A stretch of DNA of 8,249 bases from CAVQGF01 sp045807945 (GCA_045807945.1 JBJMGI010000014.1:1-8249); one strand, 5' to 3'; shown: positions 1-5,998, counted from the first letter of the stretch. Numbers and translations: made by a program. The notes: generated from the letters alone by a model not told the origin.

Positions 1-375
1 AAAGAGCCGGCAAAACTGTGCGCGATGGGCATTCATATCTCGCGCGGCGTGACCTCGCATGGCTTCGCGCTGAACGTGAGCACGGACCTGAAAGGGTTCG
101 AGAGCATTGTGCCCTGCGGAATTTCTGACAAGCCCGTGACTTCTCTGAATCGCGAAGTTGCGGCGGTGTTCTCCACCCGGATGGTCAAGCCGCTCTCACT
201 CGCCGAAGTCTCAGACAATGTGGCGCGCAACTTCGGTGTGGTCTTCGAGCGCGAGATCCTGCCGGTCAACTCAGTCGAGCAGCTCCGCCCGCCGTTGCAG
301 CCGAATGCCGACCTGCCGGCACGCCCGCCTGAGGAGCTGCGACGCCTCCATGAAGAAGATACTTTTCTCGCCTAG
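1..375 (+). CDS. lipB: Octanoyltransferase LipB, C-terminal part (5' end outside window)
   Basis: LipB transfers the octanoyl group from octanoyl-ACP to the lipoyl domains of 2-oxoacid dehydrogenase E2 subunits and GcvH in the cytoplasm, the first step of lipoate synthesis. The frame is open from base 1 and ends at TAG 373-375, giving 124 residues; E. coli LipB has 213, so the N-terminal part is missing. Visible family motifs are K-L-C-A-M-G, the T-S-H-G-F-A-L-N-V block and the I-V-P-C-G-I block, followed by V-T-S-L. The lysine (residue 5 here) and cysteine (residue 39) are 34 residues apart, the same spacing as the catalytic Lys135 and Cys169 of E. coli LipB, so the active-site pair appears intact. 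The E1 genes downstream suit this role, because their partner E2 needs lipoylation. The internal ATG at 25 is not the start: conserved sequence continues upstream of it. Confidence 0.93.
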   Translation, partial: KEPAKLCAMGIHISRGVTSHGFALNVSTDLKGFESIVPCGISDKPVTSLNREVAAVFSTRMVKPLSLAEVSDNVARNFGVVFEREILPVNSVEQLRPPLQPNADLPARPPEELRRLHEEDTFLA

Positions 376-420
376 GCCACGACAGCCGACCCGTGTTGCC
401 GAATCGCCATCTAAGTAGGT

Positions 421-918
421 GTGCCAAATCGCGACACCAAGCCGCATGTCCCTGATACCCAAGGGCAAGAATTCGAAGTCGCCAAAAAGGAAGTTTCGCG
501 ACGCGACACGCTTTCTTTGTGGTTCTCCCGGGTCGCGGGCGACACCGCCCGCTGGGTGGGTTCGCCGCTCGCCTTCTCACTCGCGGTCATCTCCGTGATC
601 GCCTGGGCAGCTATGGGCCCGATGTACGGTTACTCCAACACGTGGCAGCTGGTCATCAATACCGGGACGACCATCCTTACGTTCCTGATCGTCTTCCTCA
701 TCCAGAACACGCAGAACCGCGATGCCAAAGCGCTGCACCTGAAGCTCGACGAAGTCATCCGCTCGATCCACCAAGCGCATAACGAGATGATCGACATCGA
801 GAACCTTTCCGATAAGGAACTCGACGAACTCAAGGCGCGCTACGAGCAGATTCGGTGCGAGTGGGACGAGCGCCACCGTGAGCGCCAAACCGCCTCTGGA
901 CAGAAGCCCGCGGCCTAG
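421..918 (+). CDS. Small membrane protein of the low-affinity iron permease family (PF04120)
   Basis: This is a 165-residue protein with two hydrophobic segments at about residues 49-66 and 76-96. They are followed by the stretch I-Q-N-T-Q-N-R-D-A-K-A-L-H-L-K-L-D-E-V-I and a charged helical tail rich in Glu, Lys and Arg. That layout matches the short bacterial members of the family named after the yeast iron permease Fet4. The yeast protein is far longer with more membrane spans, so iron transport by the short form is not established. The start is GTG at 421: an in-frame TAA lies at 412-414 and no ATG precedes the first helix. The Shine-Dalgarno is weak. The gene begins 45 bases after lipB and ends 56 bases before the E1 alpha gene, so co-transcription is possible. 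Family membership is fairly sure; function is not known. Confidence 0.78.
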   Translation: MPNRDTKPHVPDTQGQEFEVAKKEVSRRDTLSLWFSRVAGDTARWVGSPLAFSLAVISVIAWAAMGPMYGYSNTWQLVINTGTTILTFLIVFLIQNTQNRDAKALHLKLDEVIRSIHQAHNEMIDIENLSDKELDELKARYEQIRCEWDERHRERQTASGQKPAA

Positions 919-941
919 TTCGCCGTTTTCAACGCGCCATG

Positions 942-947
942 TAAAAT
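942..947 (+). promoter_or_regulatory. Candidate -10 element before the E1 alpha gene
   Basis: The hexamer TAAAAT lies 27 bases before the ATG at 975, in the short gap after the preceding stop codon. Only a poor -35 match (TTCGCC at 919-924, 17-base spacer) accompanies it. No Shine-Dalgarno is seen before the ATG. It is a weak candidate based on resemblance alone. Confidence 0.2.
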
Positions 948-974
948 GATGGATTCGGACCTACTTCGAATCCC

Positions 975-2309
975 ATGAAGAAGCCTCCCCCGCCCGCCAA
1001 GAAGACACCCACGCTCAAGGCCCACAATTTCGGACCGGGCATCAACGAGCAGCCACACTCGAAGAACAATGGCGGCGCGGCCCCGGCGCAGCCGCAGCAG
1101 ATCAAGACGAACCACCTCGGCATTCAGGACTGGCGGCTGGAGAAGCCGCAGTTCCATGTGGTCGAAGTCACCGATCCGAAATCGGGCGAAGTGCATTACG
1201 AGACACGCGGAAACCTGAACACCCCTGTTCCGCCGATCAGTAATTCGAAATACCTCACCAAGGACGAGCATCTCGAGATTTACCGCTACATGCTGCTGAA
1301 CCGCCGCATGGAAGTCGCGCTGGAAAATCTCTATAAGCAGGGTAAGGTGGTCGGCGGCGTCTATTTCGGACTCGGTCAGGAATCCTGCTCGGTCGCCTCC
1401 GCCTACGCTCTCGATAAAGATGATTGGTTCGCGCCCATGATCCGCAACCAGGGCGCGCTGCTGGTGCGCGGCTTCAACGCGAGCGACGTAATGATGCAGT
1501 ACATGGCCAAAGCCGGCTCGCCGACCAAAGGCAAAGACGGCACCTCGCACTACGGCGACATCGGCGCGCGCAACATGGTGTCGCCTATCTCGATGCTGGG
1601 CGATCTGATCCCGGTGATGGCGGGCGTCGCACTCGGAGCGCGGCTGCAGGGCAAACACATCGCAGCTCTGACCTGGATCGGCGACGGCGGACAGTCTACC
1701 GGTGTGACTTACGAAGGCATCAACTTCGCCGCGGTGAAGAAGCTCGGCCTGGTGCTGGTGATCGAGTCGAATGCCTGGGCGTACTCGACACCGAGCGAAT
1801 ATCAATATCTGCCCGAAGATCTTGCCGACCGCGCACTCGGCTATGGCATTCCGGCGGTCATCATCGATGGCACCGATGCTTGCCAGGTTTACGACGCAAC
1901 CCGCGAGGCAGTGGAGCGTGCGCATCGCGGCGGCGGCGCCTCGATCATCGAGGCCAAGATGATGCGGATGAAGGGGCACGCAATCCATGATGGCGCTGCT
2001 TACGTTCCGAAAGAGATGCACGAGTATTGGAAAAAGCGCGACCCGATCCACCGCTTCGAAAAATTCCTTTTGCAAAAAAAGTGGCTCACGCCCGACGGAA
2101 ACAAGAAGATGATCGAAGAAGTGGAAGCGCACCTGGAGAAAGAGCGCGAGTTCGCGGTGAACTCTCCGATGCCGGAGCCGCACCTCGCTGCCGAGGGCGT
2201 GTACTGCGACCCGAGCTGTCACCCCATCAAGCCGAAGTATGCGACGCCGAAGGTGAAGAAGGGGTCGAAGCAACTGAAAGAATCGGAGGCGGCAATCCAC
2301 TTCAAATAG
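975..2309 (+). CDS. pdhA: Thiamine-diphosphate 2-oxoacid dehydrogenase E1, alpha subunit (pyruvate dehydrogenase type)
   Basis: This subunit pairs with E1 beta to decarboxylate a 2-oxoacid and pass the acyl group to lipoyl-E2 in the cytoplasm. The ThDP/Mg motif is clear: G-D-G-G at residues 236-239, with the closing Asn at 266 in I-E-S-N-A-W-A-Y-S-T. Other family blocks are Y-F-G-L-G-Q-E near residues 130-136, R-N-Q-G-A-L-L-V-R-G-F, and K-G-K-D-G-T-S-H-Y-G-D. At 444 residues it exceeds the usual 320-400. The core starts near residue 93, after a Pro/Lys/Gln-rich, probably disordered leader. A basic C-terminal tail holds Cys411, Cys415 and His416. The ATG at 975 is the only good start and has no evident Shine-Dalgarno. 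Substrate cannot be settled from sequence: some blocks resemble branched-chain or acetoin dehydrogenases, so pdhA is the best label rather than proof. The usual adjacency to E1 beta is broken by a repeat-flanked insert. Confidence 0.9.
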   Translation: MKKPPPPAKKTPTLKAHNFGPGINEQPHSKNNGGAAPAQPQQIKTNHLGIQDWRLEKPQFHVVEVTDPKSGEVHYETRGNLNTPVPPISNSKYLTKDEHLEIYRYMLLNRRMEVALENLYKQGKVVGGVYFGLGQESCSVASAYALDKDDWFAPMIRNQGALLVRGFNASDVMMQYMAKAGSPTKGKDGTSHYGDIGARNMVSPISMLGDLIPVMAGVALGARLQGKHIAALTWIGDGGQSTGVTYEGINFAAVKKLGLVLVIESNAWAYSTPSEYQYLPEDLADRALGYGIPAVIIDGTDACQVYDATREAVERAHRGGGASIIEAKMMRMKGHAIHDGAAYVPKEMHEYWKKRDPIHRFEKFLLQKKWLTPDGNKKMIEEVEAHLEKEREFAVNSPMPEPHLAAEGVYCDPSCHPIKPKYATPKVKKGSKQLKESEAAIHFK

Positions 2310-2315
2310 ATCCTT

Positions 2316-2347
2316 TTCGCCGCGGATGAACGCAGAGAAACGCGGAT
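2316..2347. repeat. Outer left arm of nested inverted repeat
   Basis: This 32-base block, containing CGCGGATGAACGC, matches the reverse complement of 2798-2829 at 30 of 32 positions. The differences are two adjacent bases in the middle. It begins 6 bases after the E1 alpha stop codon. The motif resembles dispersed intergenic repeats found in several soil-bacterial genomes, as I recall them; copy number elsewhere in this genome cannot be seen. Confidence 0.85.
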
Positions 2348-2359
2348 TACTTTTTAGAA

Positions 2360-2403
2360 TTGTCATCCCGAGCGCAGCGGGGCGAAGTCGAGGGACTTAG
2401 GTT
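2360..2403. repeat. Inner left arm of nested inverted repeat
   Basis: Two sub-blocks match the right side in inverted order. TTGTCATCCCGAGCG (2360-2374) is a perfect 15-base match to the complement of 2760-2774. Positions 2386-2403 match the complement of 2717-2734 at 16 of 18. The arm ends 5 bases before the ATG of the enclosed gene and contains the purine-rich stretches (GAGGGA, TTAGG) that would be its only Shine-Dalgarno candidates. Confidence 0.85.
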
Positions 2404-2408
2404 TGGTA

Positions 2409-2717
2409 ATGAGCAACGAACCAAAAACCAAATTCTTTTATGCCCCGGCAATGAACATAGAAGTCGGCACGGTGCGCCGAATTACAAAAAGAGCCGACGG
2501 GGTTGTCAAAGCGATCCGCACAGATGATGGCGCTGGTCATATAGAGATTGGGTTCAAGGCTCATATCAGCAAGGTCTTGCGTGTTTGTTTTGTTTGCGAC
2601 GATGGCCGGCCGGGGAAGCTGTTACTGCCCGACGGTCATAACTGTACCGACTGCCCTGGGTACGGCACCTACATGCCGCGATTAAATGGCGAAAATATTG
2701 AATGGCAAGAGCTTTGA
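2409..2717 (+). CDS. Unrecognised small protein with two CX2C pairs, inside the inverted-repeat cassette
   Basis: I do not recognise this 102-residue protein. From the ATG at 2409 it has cysteines at 60, 63, 79 and 82 (C-F-V-C and C-T-D-C), a spacing that suggests a zinc ribbon. There is no signal peptide or membrane segment. The N-terminal half carries beta-like stretches (V-G-T-V-R-R-I, H-I-E-I-G-F). A TTG at 2403 would add two residues; the ATG is preferred because the TTG lies within the repeat arm. The TTAGG at 2397-2401 could act as a ribosome site. GC is about 50% by hand count, against about 60% or more in the flanking E1 genes, and codons are more A/T-rich, which hints at transfer. 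The final base of its stop codon is the first base of the right arm, so the gene fits the repeat boundaries tightly. Coding is likely but unproven. Confidence 0.65.
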   Translation: MSNEPKTKFFYAPAMNIEVGTVRRITKRADGVVKAIRTDDGAGHIEIGFKAHISKVLRVCFVCDDGRPGKLLLPDGHNCTDCPGYGTYMPRLNGENIEWQEL

Positions 2718-2774
2718 ACCCAGGTCCCTCGACTCGCGCGCGCTCAGTATTCGCGCGCTCGCTCGGGATGACAA
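2717..2774. repeat. Inner right arm of nested inverted repeat
   Basis: Positions 2717-2734 and 2760-2774 are inverted copies of 2386-2403 and 2360-2374. They occur in the order expected for one palindromic structure around the small gene. The 25 bases between the sub-blocks are more GC-rich and longer than the 11 on the left side (2375-2385), because they carry an extra hairpin. Confidence 0.85.
2736..2758. other. GC-only hairpin inside the right repeat arm
   Basis: GCGCGCG at 2736-2742 can pair with CGCGCGC at 2752-2758 across a 9-base loop, giving a 7-pair G/C stem just after the stop of the small gene. No run of T follows, so it is not a standard intrinsic terminator. It could still act as a stability or pausing element. 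Confidence 0.5.
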
Positions 2775-2797
2775 CTCGAATTGTTTGAATTGAATTG

Positions 2798-2829
2798 ATC
2801 CGCGTTCATCTGCGTTCATCCGCGGCGAA
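2798..2829. repeat. Outer right arm of nested inverted repeat
   Basis: This block is the inverted partner of 2316-2347, with 30 of 32 positions matching. A 23-base AT-rich spacer (2775-2797) separates it from the inner arm; the left-side spacer is 12 bases (2348-2359). No target-site duplication is evident just outside the two outer arms. Confidence 0.85.
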
Positions 2830-2845
2830 CGAATTTGATTTTTCT

Positions 2846-2873
2846 CGAAATACGAAACTAGAAACTCGAAACT
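2846..2873. repeat. Four-unit heptamer tandem repeat before the E1 beta start
   Basis: Four consecutive 7-base units begin at 2846, 2853, 2860 and 2867. Their consensus is CGAAACT; the second and fourth units match it exactly, the third differs at one base and the first at two. The array ends 5 bases before the ATG at 2879 and occupies the place where a Shine-Dalgarno would be expected. None is visible there. Confidence 0.8.
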
Positions 2874-2878
2874 GATCT

Positions 2879-3853
2879 ATGGCTGAAGCAACATATCTCG
2901 AAGCGATACGGCAGGGACTCTGGGAAGAGATGGAGCGCGATCCCAGCGTCTTCTGCATCGGCGAAGACATCGGCATCTACGGCGGCGCGTTCAAAGTGAC
3001 CGACGGCTTTATCCACCACTTCGGCCCGGAGCGAGTGATCGATACGCCAATCGCCGAGTCGGCCATCGTCGGCGCGGCCTATGGCGCCTCGCTCACCGGC
3101 ATGCGTCCGGTCGCCGAGTTCCAGTTCATGGACTTCATCGGCTGCGCCTTCAACCAGATCGTCAACATGGTCGCGAAGTCGCACTATCGCTGGGAGGCGC
3201 CCGCGCCCCTGGTCCTGCGCGGCCCGTGCGGAGGGGGCGTGCACGGCGGACCGTTCCACTCGCAGAATCCCGAGATGCACTTCGTCCACGAACCGGGGAT
3301 GAAGGTGGTCGCGCCGGCCACTCCAAGCGACGCCAAGGGACTGATCAAGTCCGCGGTGCGCGATAACAATCCTGTGCTATTTCTCGAACATAAGTTTTTG
3401 TATCGCCGCATCAAGGAAAATATTCCTGACGGCGAGCATACCGTCGAGATCGGCAAGGCGCGCGTCGCCCGCGAAGGACGCGACGTCAGCGTGATCACCT
3501 ACGCCGCCATGGTGCACACGGCGCTCGAAGCCGCCGAGCTGCTCAAGAAAGACGGCATCGATCTCGAGATCGTTGACTTGCGCTCGCTGCTGCCGCTTGA
3601 CCGCGAGGCCATTGCGAACACGGTGAAGAAGACGAATCGAGTGATCATCCTGCACGAGGACACCAAGACCGGCGGCCTTGCCGGCGAGATCGCCGCCATC
3701 ATCAACGAGGACGCCTTCGACCACCTCGACGCGCCCACCGTCCGAATCACCTCTCTCGATACGCCCGTACCGTTTTCTCCACCTCTGGAAAAATTCTTTT
3801 TACCGAAGGTGGAGGATGTGGTGCGAGAGGCAAAACGGCTGAAGGCGTACTGA
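2879..3853 (+). CDS. pdhB: Thiamine-diphosphate 2-oxoacid dehydrogenase E1, beta subunit (pyruvate dehydrogenase type)
   Basis: This is the partner of E1 alpha. Together they form the decarboxylating E1 that acylates the lipoyl group of E2. At 324 residues it has the usual family length and looks intact. Visible features are G-E-D-I-G at 28-32, D-T-P-I-A-E-S at 55-61 with Glu60 as the conserved residue that activates the ThDP aminopyrimidine, the H-S-Q triplet at 127-129, P-G-M-K-V-V-A-P-A-T-P-S-D-A-K-G-L-I, and a C-terminal transketolase domain with V-D-L-R-S-L-L-P-L-D. The G-G-G-V-H-G-G-P-F-H-S-Q stretch is closer to branched-chain-type enzymes, so substrate remains open. No E2 or E3 gene follows. 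The stop TGA overlaps the next ATG by one base, suggesting translational coupling to the EVE gene. The heptamer repeat just upstream may affect initiation. Confidence 0.92.
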   Translation: MAEATYLEAIRQGLWEEMERDPSVFCIGEDIGIYGGAFKVTDGFIHHFGPERVIDTPIAESAIVGAAYGASLTGMRPVAEFQFMDFIGCAFNQIVNMVAKSHYRWEAPAPLVLRGPCGGGVHGGPFHSQNPEMHFVHEPGMKVVAPATPSDAKGLIKSAVRDNNPVLFLEHKFLYRRIKENIPDGEHTVEIGKARVAREGRDVSVITYAAMVHTALEAAELLKKDGIDLEIVDLRSLLPLDREAIANTVKKTNRVIILHEDTKTGGLAGEIAAIINEDAFDHLDAPTVRITSLDTPVPFSPPLEKFFLPKVEDVVREAKRLKAY

Positions 3854-4227
3854 TGCCCTACCTCCTGAAAACCGAGCCCTCCACTTACTCCTTCGCCGAC
3901 CTGCAGCGTGAAGGCACTACCACATGGGACGGCGTGAACAATCCAGTCGCGCGCAAGAACCTTGCTGGCATGAAGCCCGGGGACAAACTCGTCGTCTATC
4001 ACACCCGCGAAGAGAAATCGGTGGTCGGCACCGCGGCTGTGGTCAGCGTGGAGGCGAGCGACGCGAAGAACCCGCGCGTCGAGATAAAAGTCGGCAAAGC
4101 GGTCGCGCCCGTGACGCTCGCGACGATCAAGGCGAACAAGCTGTTCAGCGATTCGCCACTCGTCCGCCAGGGACGCCTCTCCGTCGTCCCGCTCAGCGAC
4201 GTCCAATACGAATTCCTGACGAAGTAG
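3853..4227 (+). CDS. EVE domain protein
   Basis: This 124-residue protein is a single EVE domain (PF01878), a PUA-like fold. It opens with Y-L-L-K-T-E-P-S-T-Y-S-F, then W-D-G-V-N-N-P-V-A-R-K-N-L, M-K-P-G-D-K-L-V-V-Y-H-T, and the closing F-S-D-S-P-L-V-R-Q-G-R-L-S-V-V-P-L; all are hallmark segments. Some EVE domains bind modified cytosines in DNA, and human THYN1 is a relative. For stand-alone bacterial copies the ligand and role are not settled. It is slightly shorter than many homologues (130-150 residues) but has both ends. The ATG shares one base with the E1 beta stop, so its translation probably depends on ribosomes finishing that gene. No restriction or modification gene is nearby, which argues against a defence role here. 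Confidence 0.9.
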   Translation: MPYLLKTEPSTYSFADLQREGTTTWDGVNNPVARKNLAGMKPGDKLVVYHTREEKSVVGTAAVVSVEASDAKNPRVEIKVGKAVAPVTLATIKANKLFSDSPLVRQGRLSVVPLSDVQYEFLTK

Positions 4228-4248
4228 CGCCTGTGGTAGCTTGGCGGA

Positions 4249-4614
4249 ATGGAAGCCAAAGAGGTCCGCTGGGACCAAATCCCCGCCGAGCAGCTTGCGC
4301 CGCTGCTCTCTCGCCGCTACATTTCGACCGAAACCATGACCGCCGCGCAGTTTCAGTTGAAACGCGGCTGTTCGGTGCCACGACATCAGCACGAGAACGA
4401 GCAGCTCAGCTTCGTCTTGACTGGCGCGCTCAAGTACATCAGCGATGCCGGCGAACACGTGGTAACGGCAGGAGGATTCTTCATCATCCCTGCCAACGTA
4501 CCGCACGCGGCGGAAGCGGTTGAGGATTGCGTGGTGCTCGACGTTTTTGCGCCGCCCCGCGCAGATTGGGAGAGCAAGACCGATTCTTACCTGCGCGATG
4601 CAAAGAGTAAGTAA
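4249..4614 (+). CDS. Single-domain cupin protein, KdgF-like
   Basis: This 121-residue protein has one cupin beta-barrel. The metal-site motif 1 spans G40 to G59, with His46 and His48 followed by Glu51-Gln52. Motif 2 runs from G75 through Pro81 to His86. The C-terminal block V-L-D-V-F-A-P-P-R-A-D-W matches the end of KdgF-type cupins (PF07883). KdgF opens the ring of unsaturated uronates from pectin or alginate, but many relatives have other or unknown substrates, and no uronate genes lie nearby, so I do not assign that reaction. There is no signal peptide, so it is cytoplasmic. It starts 21 bases after the EVE gene without a clear Shine-Dalgarno. The domain call is secure; the substrate is unknown. 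Confidence 0.85.
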   Translation: MEAKEVRWDQIPAEQLAPLLSRRYISTETMTAAQFQLKRGCSVPRHQHENEQLSFVLTGALKYISDAGEHVVTAGGFFIIPANVPHAAEAVEDCVVLDVFAPPRADWESKTDSYLRDAKSK

Positions 4615-4653
4615 GCGAAGCAGGCGCAAATCCAACAAGCAGGGCGCAGGCGG

Positions 4654-4659
4654 TACAAT
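4654..4659 (+). promoter_or_regulatory. Candidate -10 element before the amidohydrolase gene
   Basis: TACAAT lies only 8 bases before the ATG at 4668. If used, transcription would start at or just before the ATG, giving a leaderless or nearly leaderless message, which fits the absence of a Shine-Dalgarno. No convincing -35 is seen. Confidence 0.3.
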
Positions 4660-4667
4660 GTGCGGCC

Positions 4668-5974
4668 ATGATCGGTCGCGCCCTTCTTGTAGCTCTCCTA
4701 TTGTTCTCGGTGCACGCAGCTGCCCAACAACTGACTCCCACGGCAAGCTCTCTTTTGCAAGAGATCAATGGGATCAAGACGGTCGATAACCACACTCACC
4801 TCCCCTTCGGCGACGACGATACGAATTATGACGCTCTGCGGTGCAACACGCTCACTACCGCGTCGAAGGATCCATTCCCGCTGCGCAACGAAGATGGTAT
4901 CTACGATCAGGCCGCTCGAAGCCTCTTCGGATTGAAGGAGTCGGCGGGCGACGCCCTGAACAAAGCCGAATCAGCCGCGAAGAACGCCAAGCGGCAACAG
5001 CTTGGGGATAAATACACCGAGTGGGCACTCGATCAGGTCGGCAACGAAGTGGTCTTCGCTAATCGCACTGAGATGCCCGTGACCAATCCGAACCCTGAGC
5101 GGATCAAATGGGTTCCCTATGATGACGCGCTGCTATTTCCCCTCAACAACGAACAAGGGAAGAAATTTTCACTCGACCGTCAGATTTTGTTGACCGCCGA
5201 GGAGAAGCTGCTGCAAACATATCTGGCCGCACAGAAAGTAAACGGGCTTCCGGCAACACTCGACGATTACCTCAATAACGTAGTAGTACCCACGCTCGAG
5301 TCACAAAAGCGCGCGGGAGCGGTGGCGATCAAGTTTGAGATGGCATATCTGCGCAGTTTGAAAGTTGACCGCGTCAGCGCGGCTGATGCGGCGCATATCT
5401 ATTCCAACGGCCGCCGTGGCACTGCTAGCCCCGAGGGCTACAAGAAGCTGCAAGATTTTCTCTTCCACTTCATCGCTCTTCAAGCCGGAAAACTGGGAAT
5501 GCCGGTGCACATACACACTGGCCCTGGCTGCGGCGACTGGTTCGACATCAGCGGCTCCGATCCGCTGCTGCTCGACACGATGTTCATCGATCCGGCGCTA
5601 AAGGACACGAAGTTCGTATGCTTCACTCCGGCACCTTCGCGCGCGAGGCGGCGATGCTGCTGATGCATCCCAATGTGTACGCGGATACGGCGGTGGATCC
5701 CTTCTTGCTAGGTCAGCGCCATTTTGCCGAAGCCCTGCGCACGATGCTCGAGGTAGAGCCGGAAAAGGTTCTGTACGGCTCTGACGCGGGGCCGTTCGGC
5801 CCGAATCAGGATTTCGAGATCACCGCCTGGGTTTCCAGCCAGCGCACGCGCCAGGCTTTGGCGGTCGCGCTCGGCGGAATGGTGGACGACGGCGAGATCT
5901 CGCGCGAGCGCGCGGTCCAATTCGCACACATGTACCTGGCCGACAACGCGCGCGTGCTTTACGGGCTCAAATAG
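4668..5974 (+). pseudogene. Secreted metal-dependent amidohydrolase (PF04909 type), interrupted by one frameshift
   Basis: Two adjacent frames together encode one protein of about 435 residues. The first (4668-5663) has a signal peptide (M-I-G-R, then a Leu/Ala/Val core, A-A-A cut before Q20), the metal-binding H42-T-H44 in V-D-N-H-T-H-L-P, Lys222 in I-K-F-E, and H-I-H-T-G with His281 and His283. It then runs into unrelated sequence rich in Arg. The second (5618-5974) continues the family pattern: L-H-S-G-T-F, H-P-N-V-Y-A-D-T, and Y-G-S-D-A-G-P-F-G-P holding the expected late metal-ligand Asp. Adding one base after the GT at 5616-5617 restores V-M-L-H-S-G and all metal-site blocks. The product is a periplasmic TIM-barrel hydrolase of unknown substrate. 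It could be a real pseudogene or an artefact of a one-base sequence error; the rest looks well conserved, which favours error or very recent loss. Confidence 0.82.
5613..5620 (+). other. Frameshift point in the amidohydrolase gene
   Basis: The upstream frame reads F-V at 5613-5618 and then diverges. The downstream frame starts its conserved M-L-H at 5618. A single missing base after GT at 5616-5617 explains both, because GTN is valine whatever the third base. The site is not a homopolymer or a recognised slippery sequence. Confidence 0.8.
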
Positions 5975-5988
5975 AATTCGAGTGTCAC

Positions 5989-5994
5989 AGGAGG
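5989..5994 (+). promoter_or_regulatory. Strong Shine-Dalgarno for the cytochrome c gene
   Basis: A perfect AGGAGG lies 4 bases before the ATG at 5999. It fixes that start and stands out, because most genes in this window lack a clear ribosome site. The spacer is a little short. Confidence 0.75.
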
Positions 5995-5998
5995 CCCC

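Noticed and set aside
421..918. Functional iron transporter
   Set aside because: Only the family name suggests iron. The protein has two helices and no transport evidence, so only family membership is claimed.
2205..2222. Heme c attachment motif in the E1 alpha tail (C-D-P-S-C-H)
   Set aside because: The spacing is CX3CH rather than CX2CH, and the protein has no export signal, so covalent heme is unlikely.
915..2366. 483-codon open frame on the - strand across the E1 alpha gene
   Set aside because: It is a shadow of a high-GC gene: the + strand protein has clear ThDP motifs, whereas this frame is a low-complexity Arg/His/Leu-rich sequence with no recognisable domain.
2736..2758. Intrinsic terminator after the small gene
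   Set aside because: The GC stem is real but no T-run follows it, so standard Rho-independent termination is not supported.
2316..2829. Insertion sequence or transposon
   Set aside because: No transposase is encoded and no target-site duplication is visible beside the arms. It is called a repeat-bound cassette only.
2846..2873. CRISPR-like repeat
   Set aside because: Units are 7 bases with no spacers; it is a simple tandem repeat.
3499..4746. 415-codon open frame on the - strand across E1 beta, EVE and cupin genes
   Set aside because: It spans three well-supported + strand genes and shows no family motif, so it is composition-driven.
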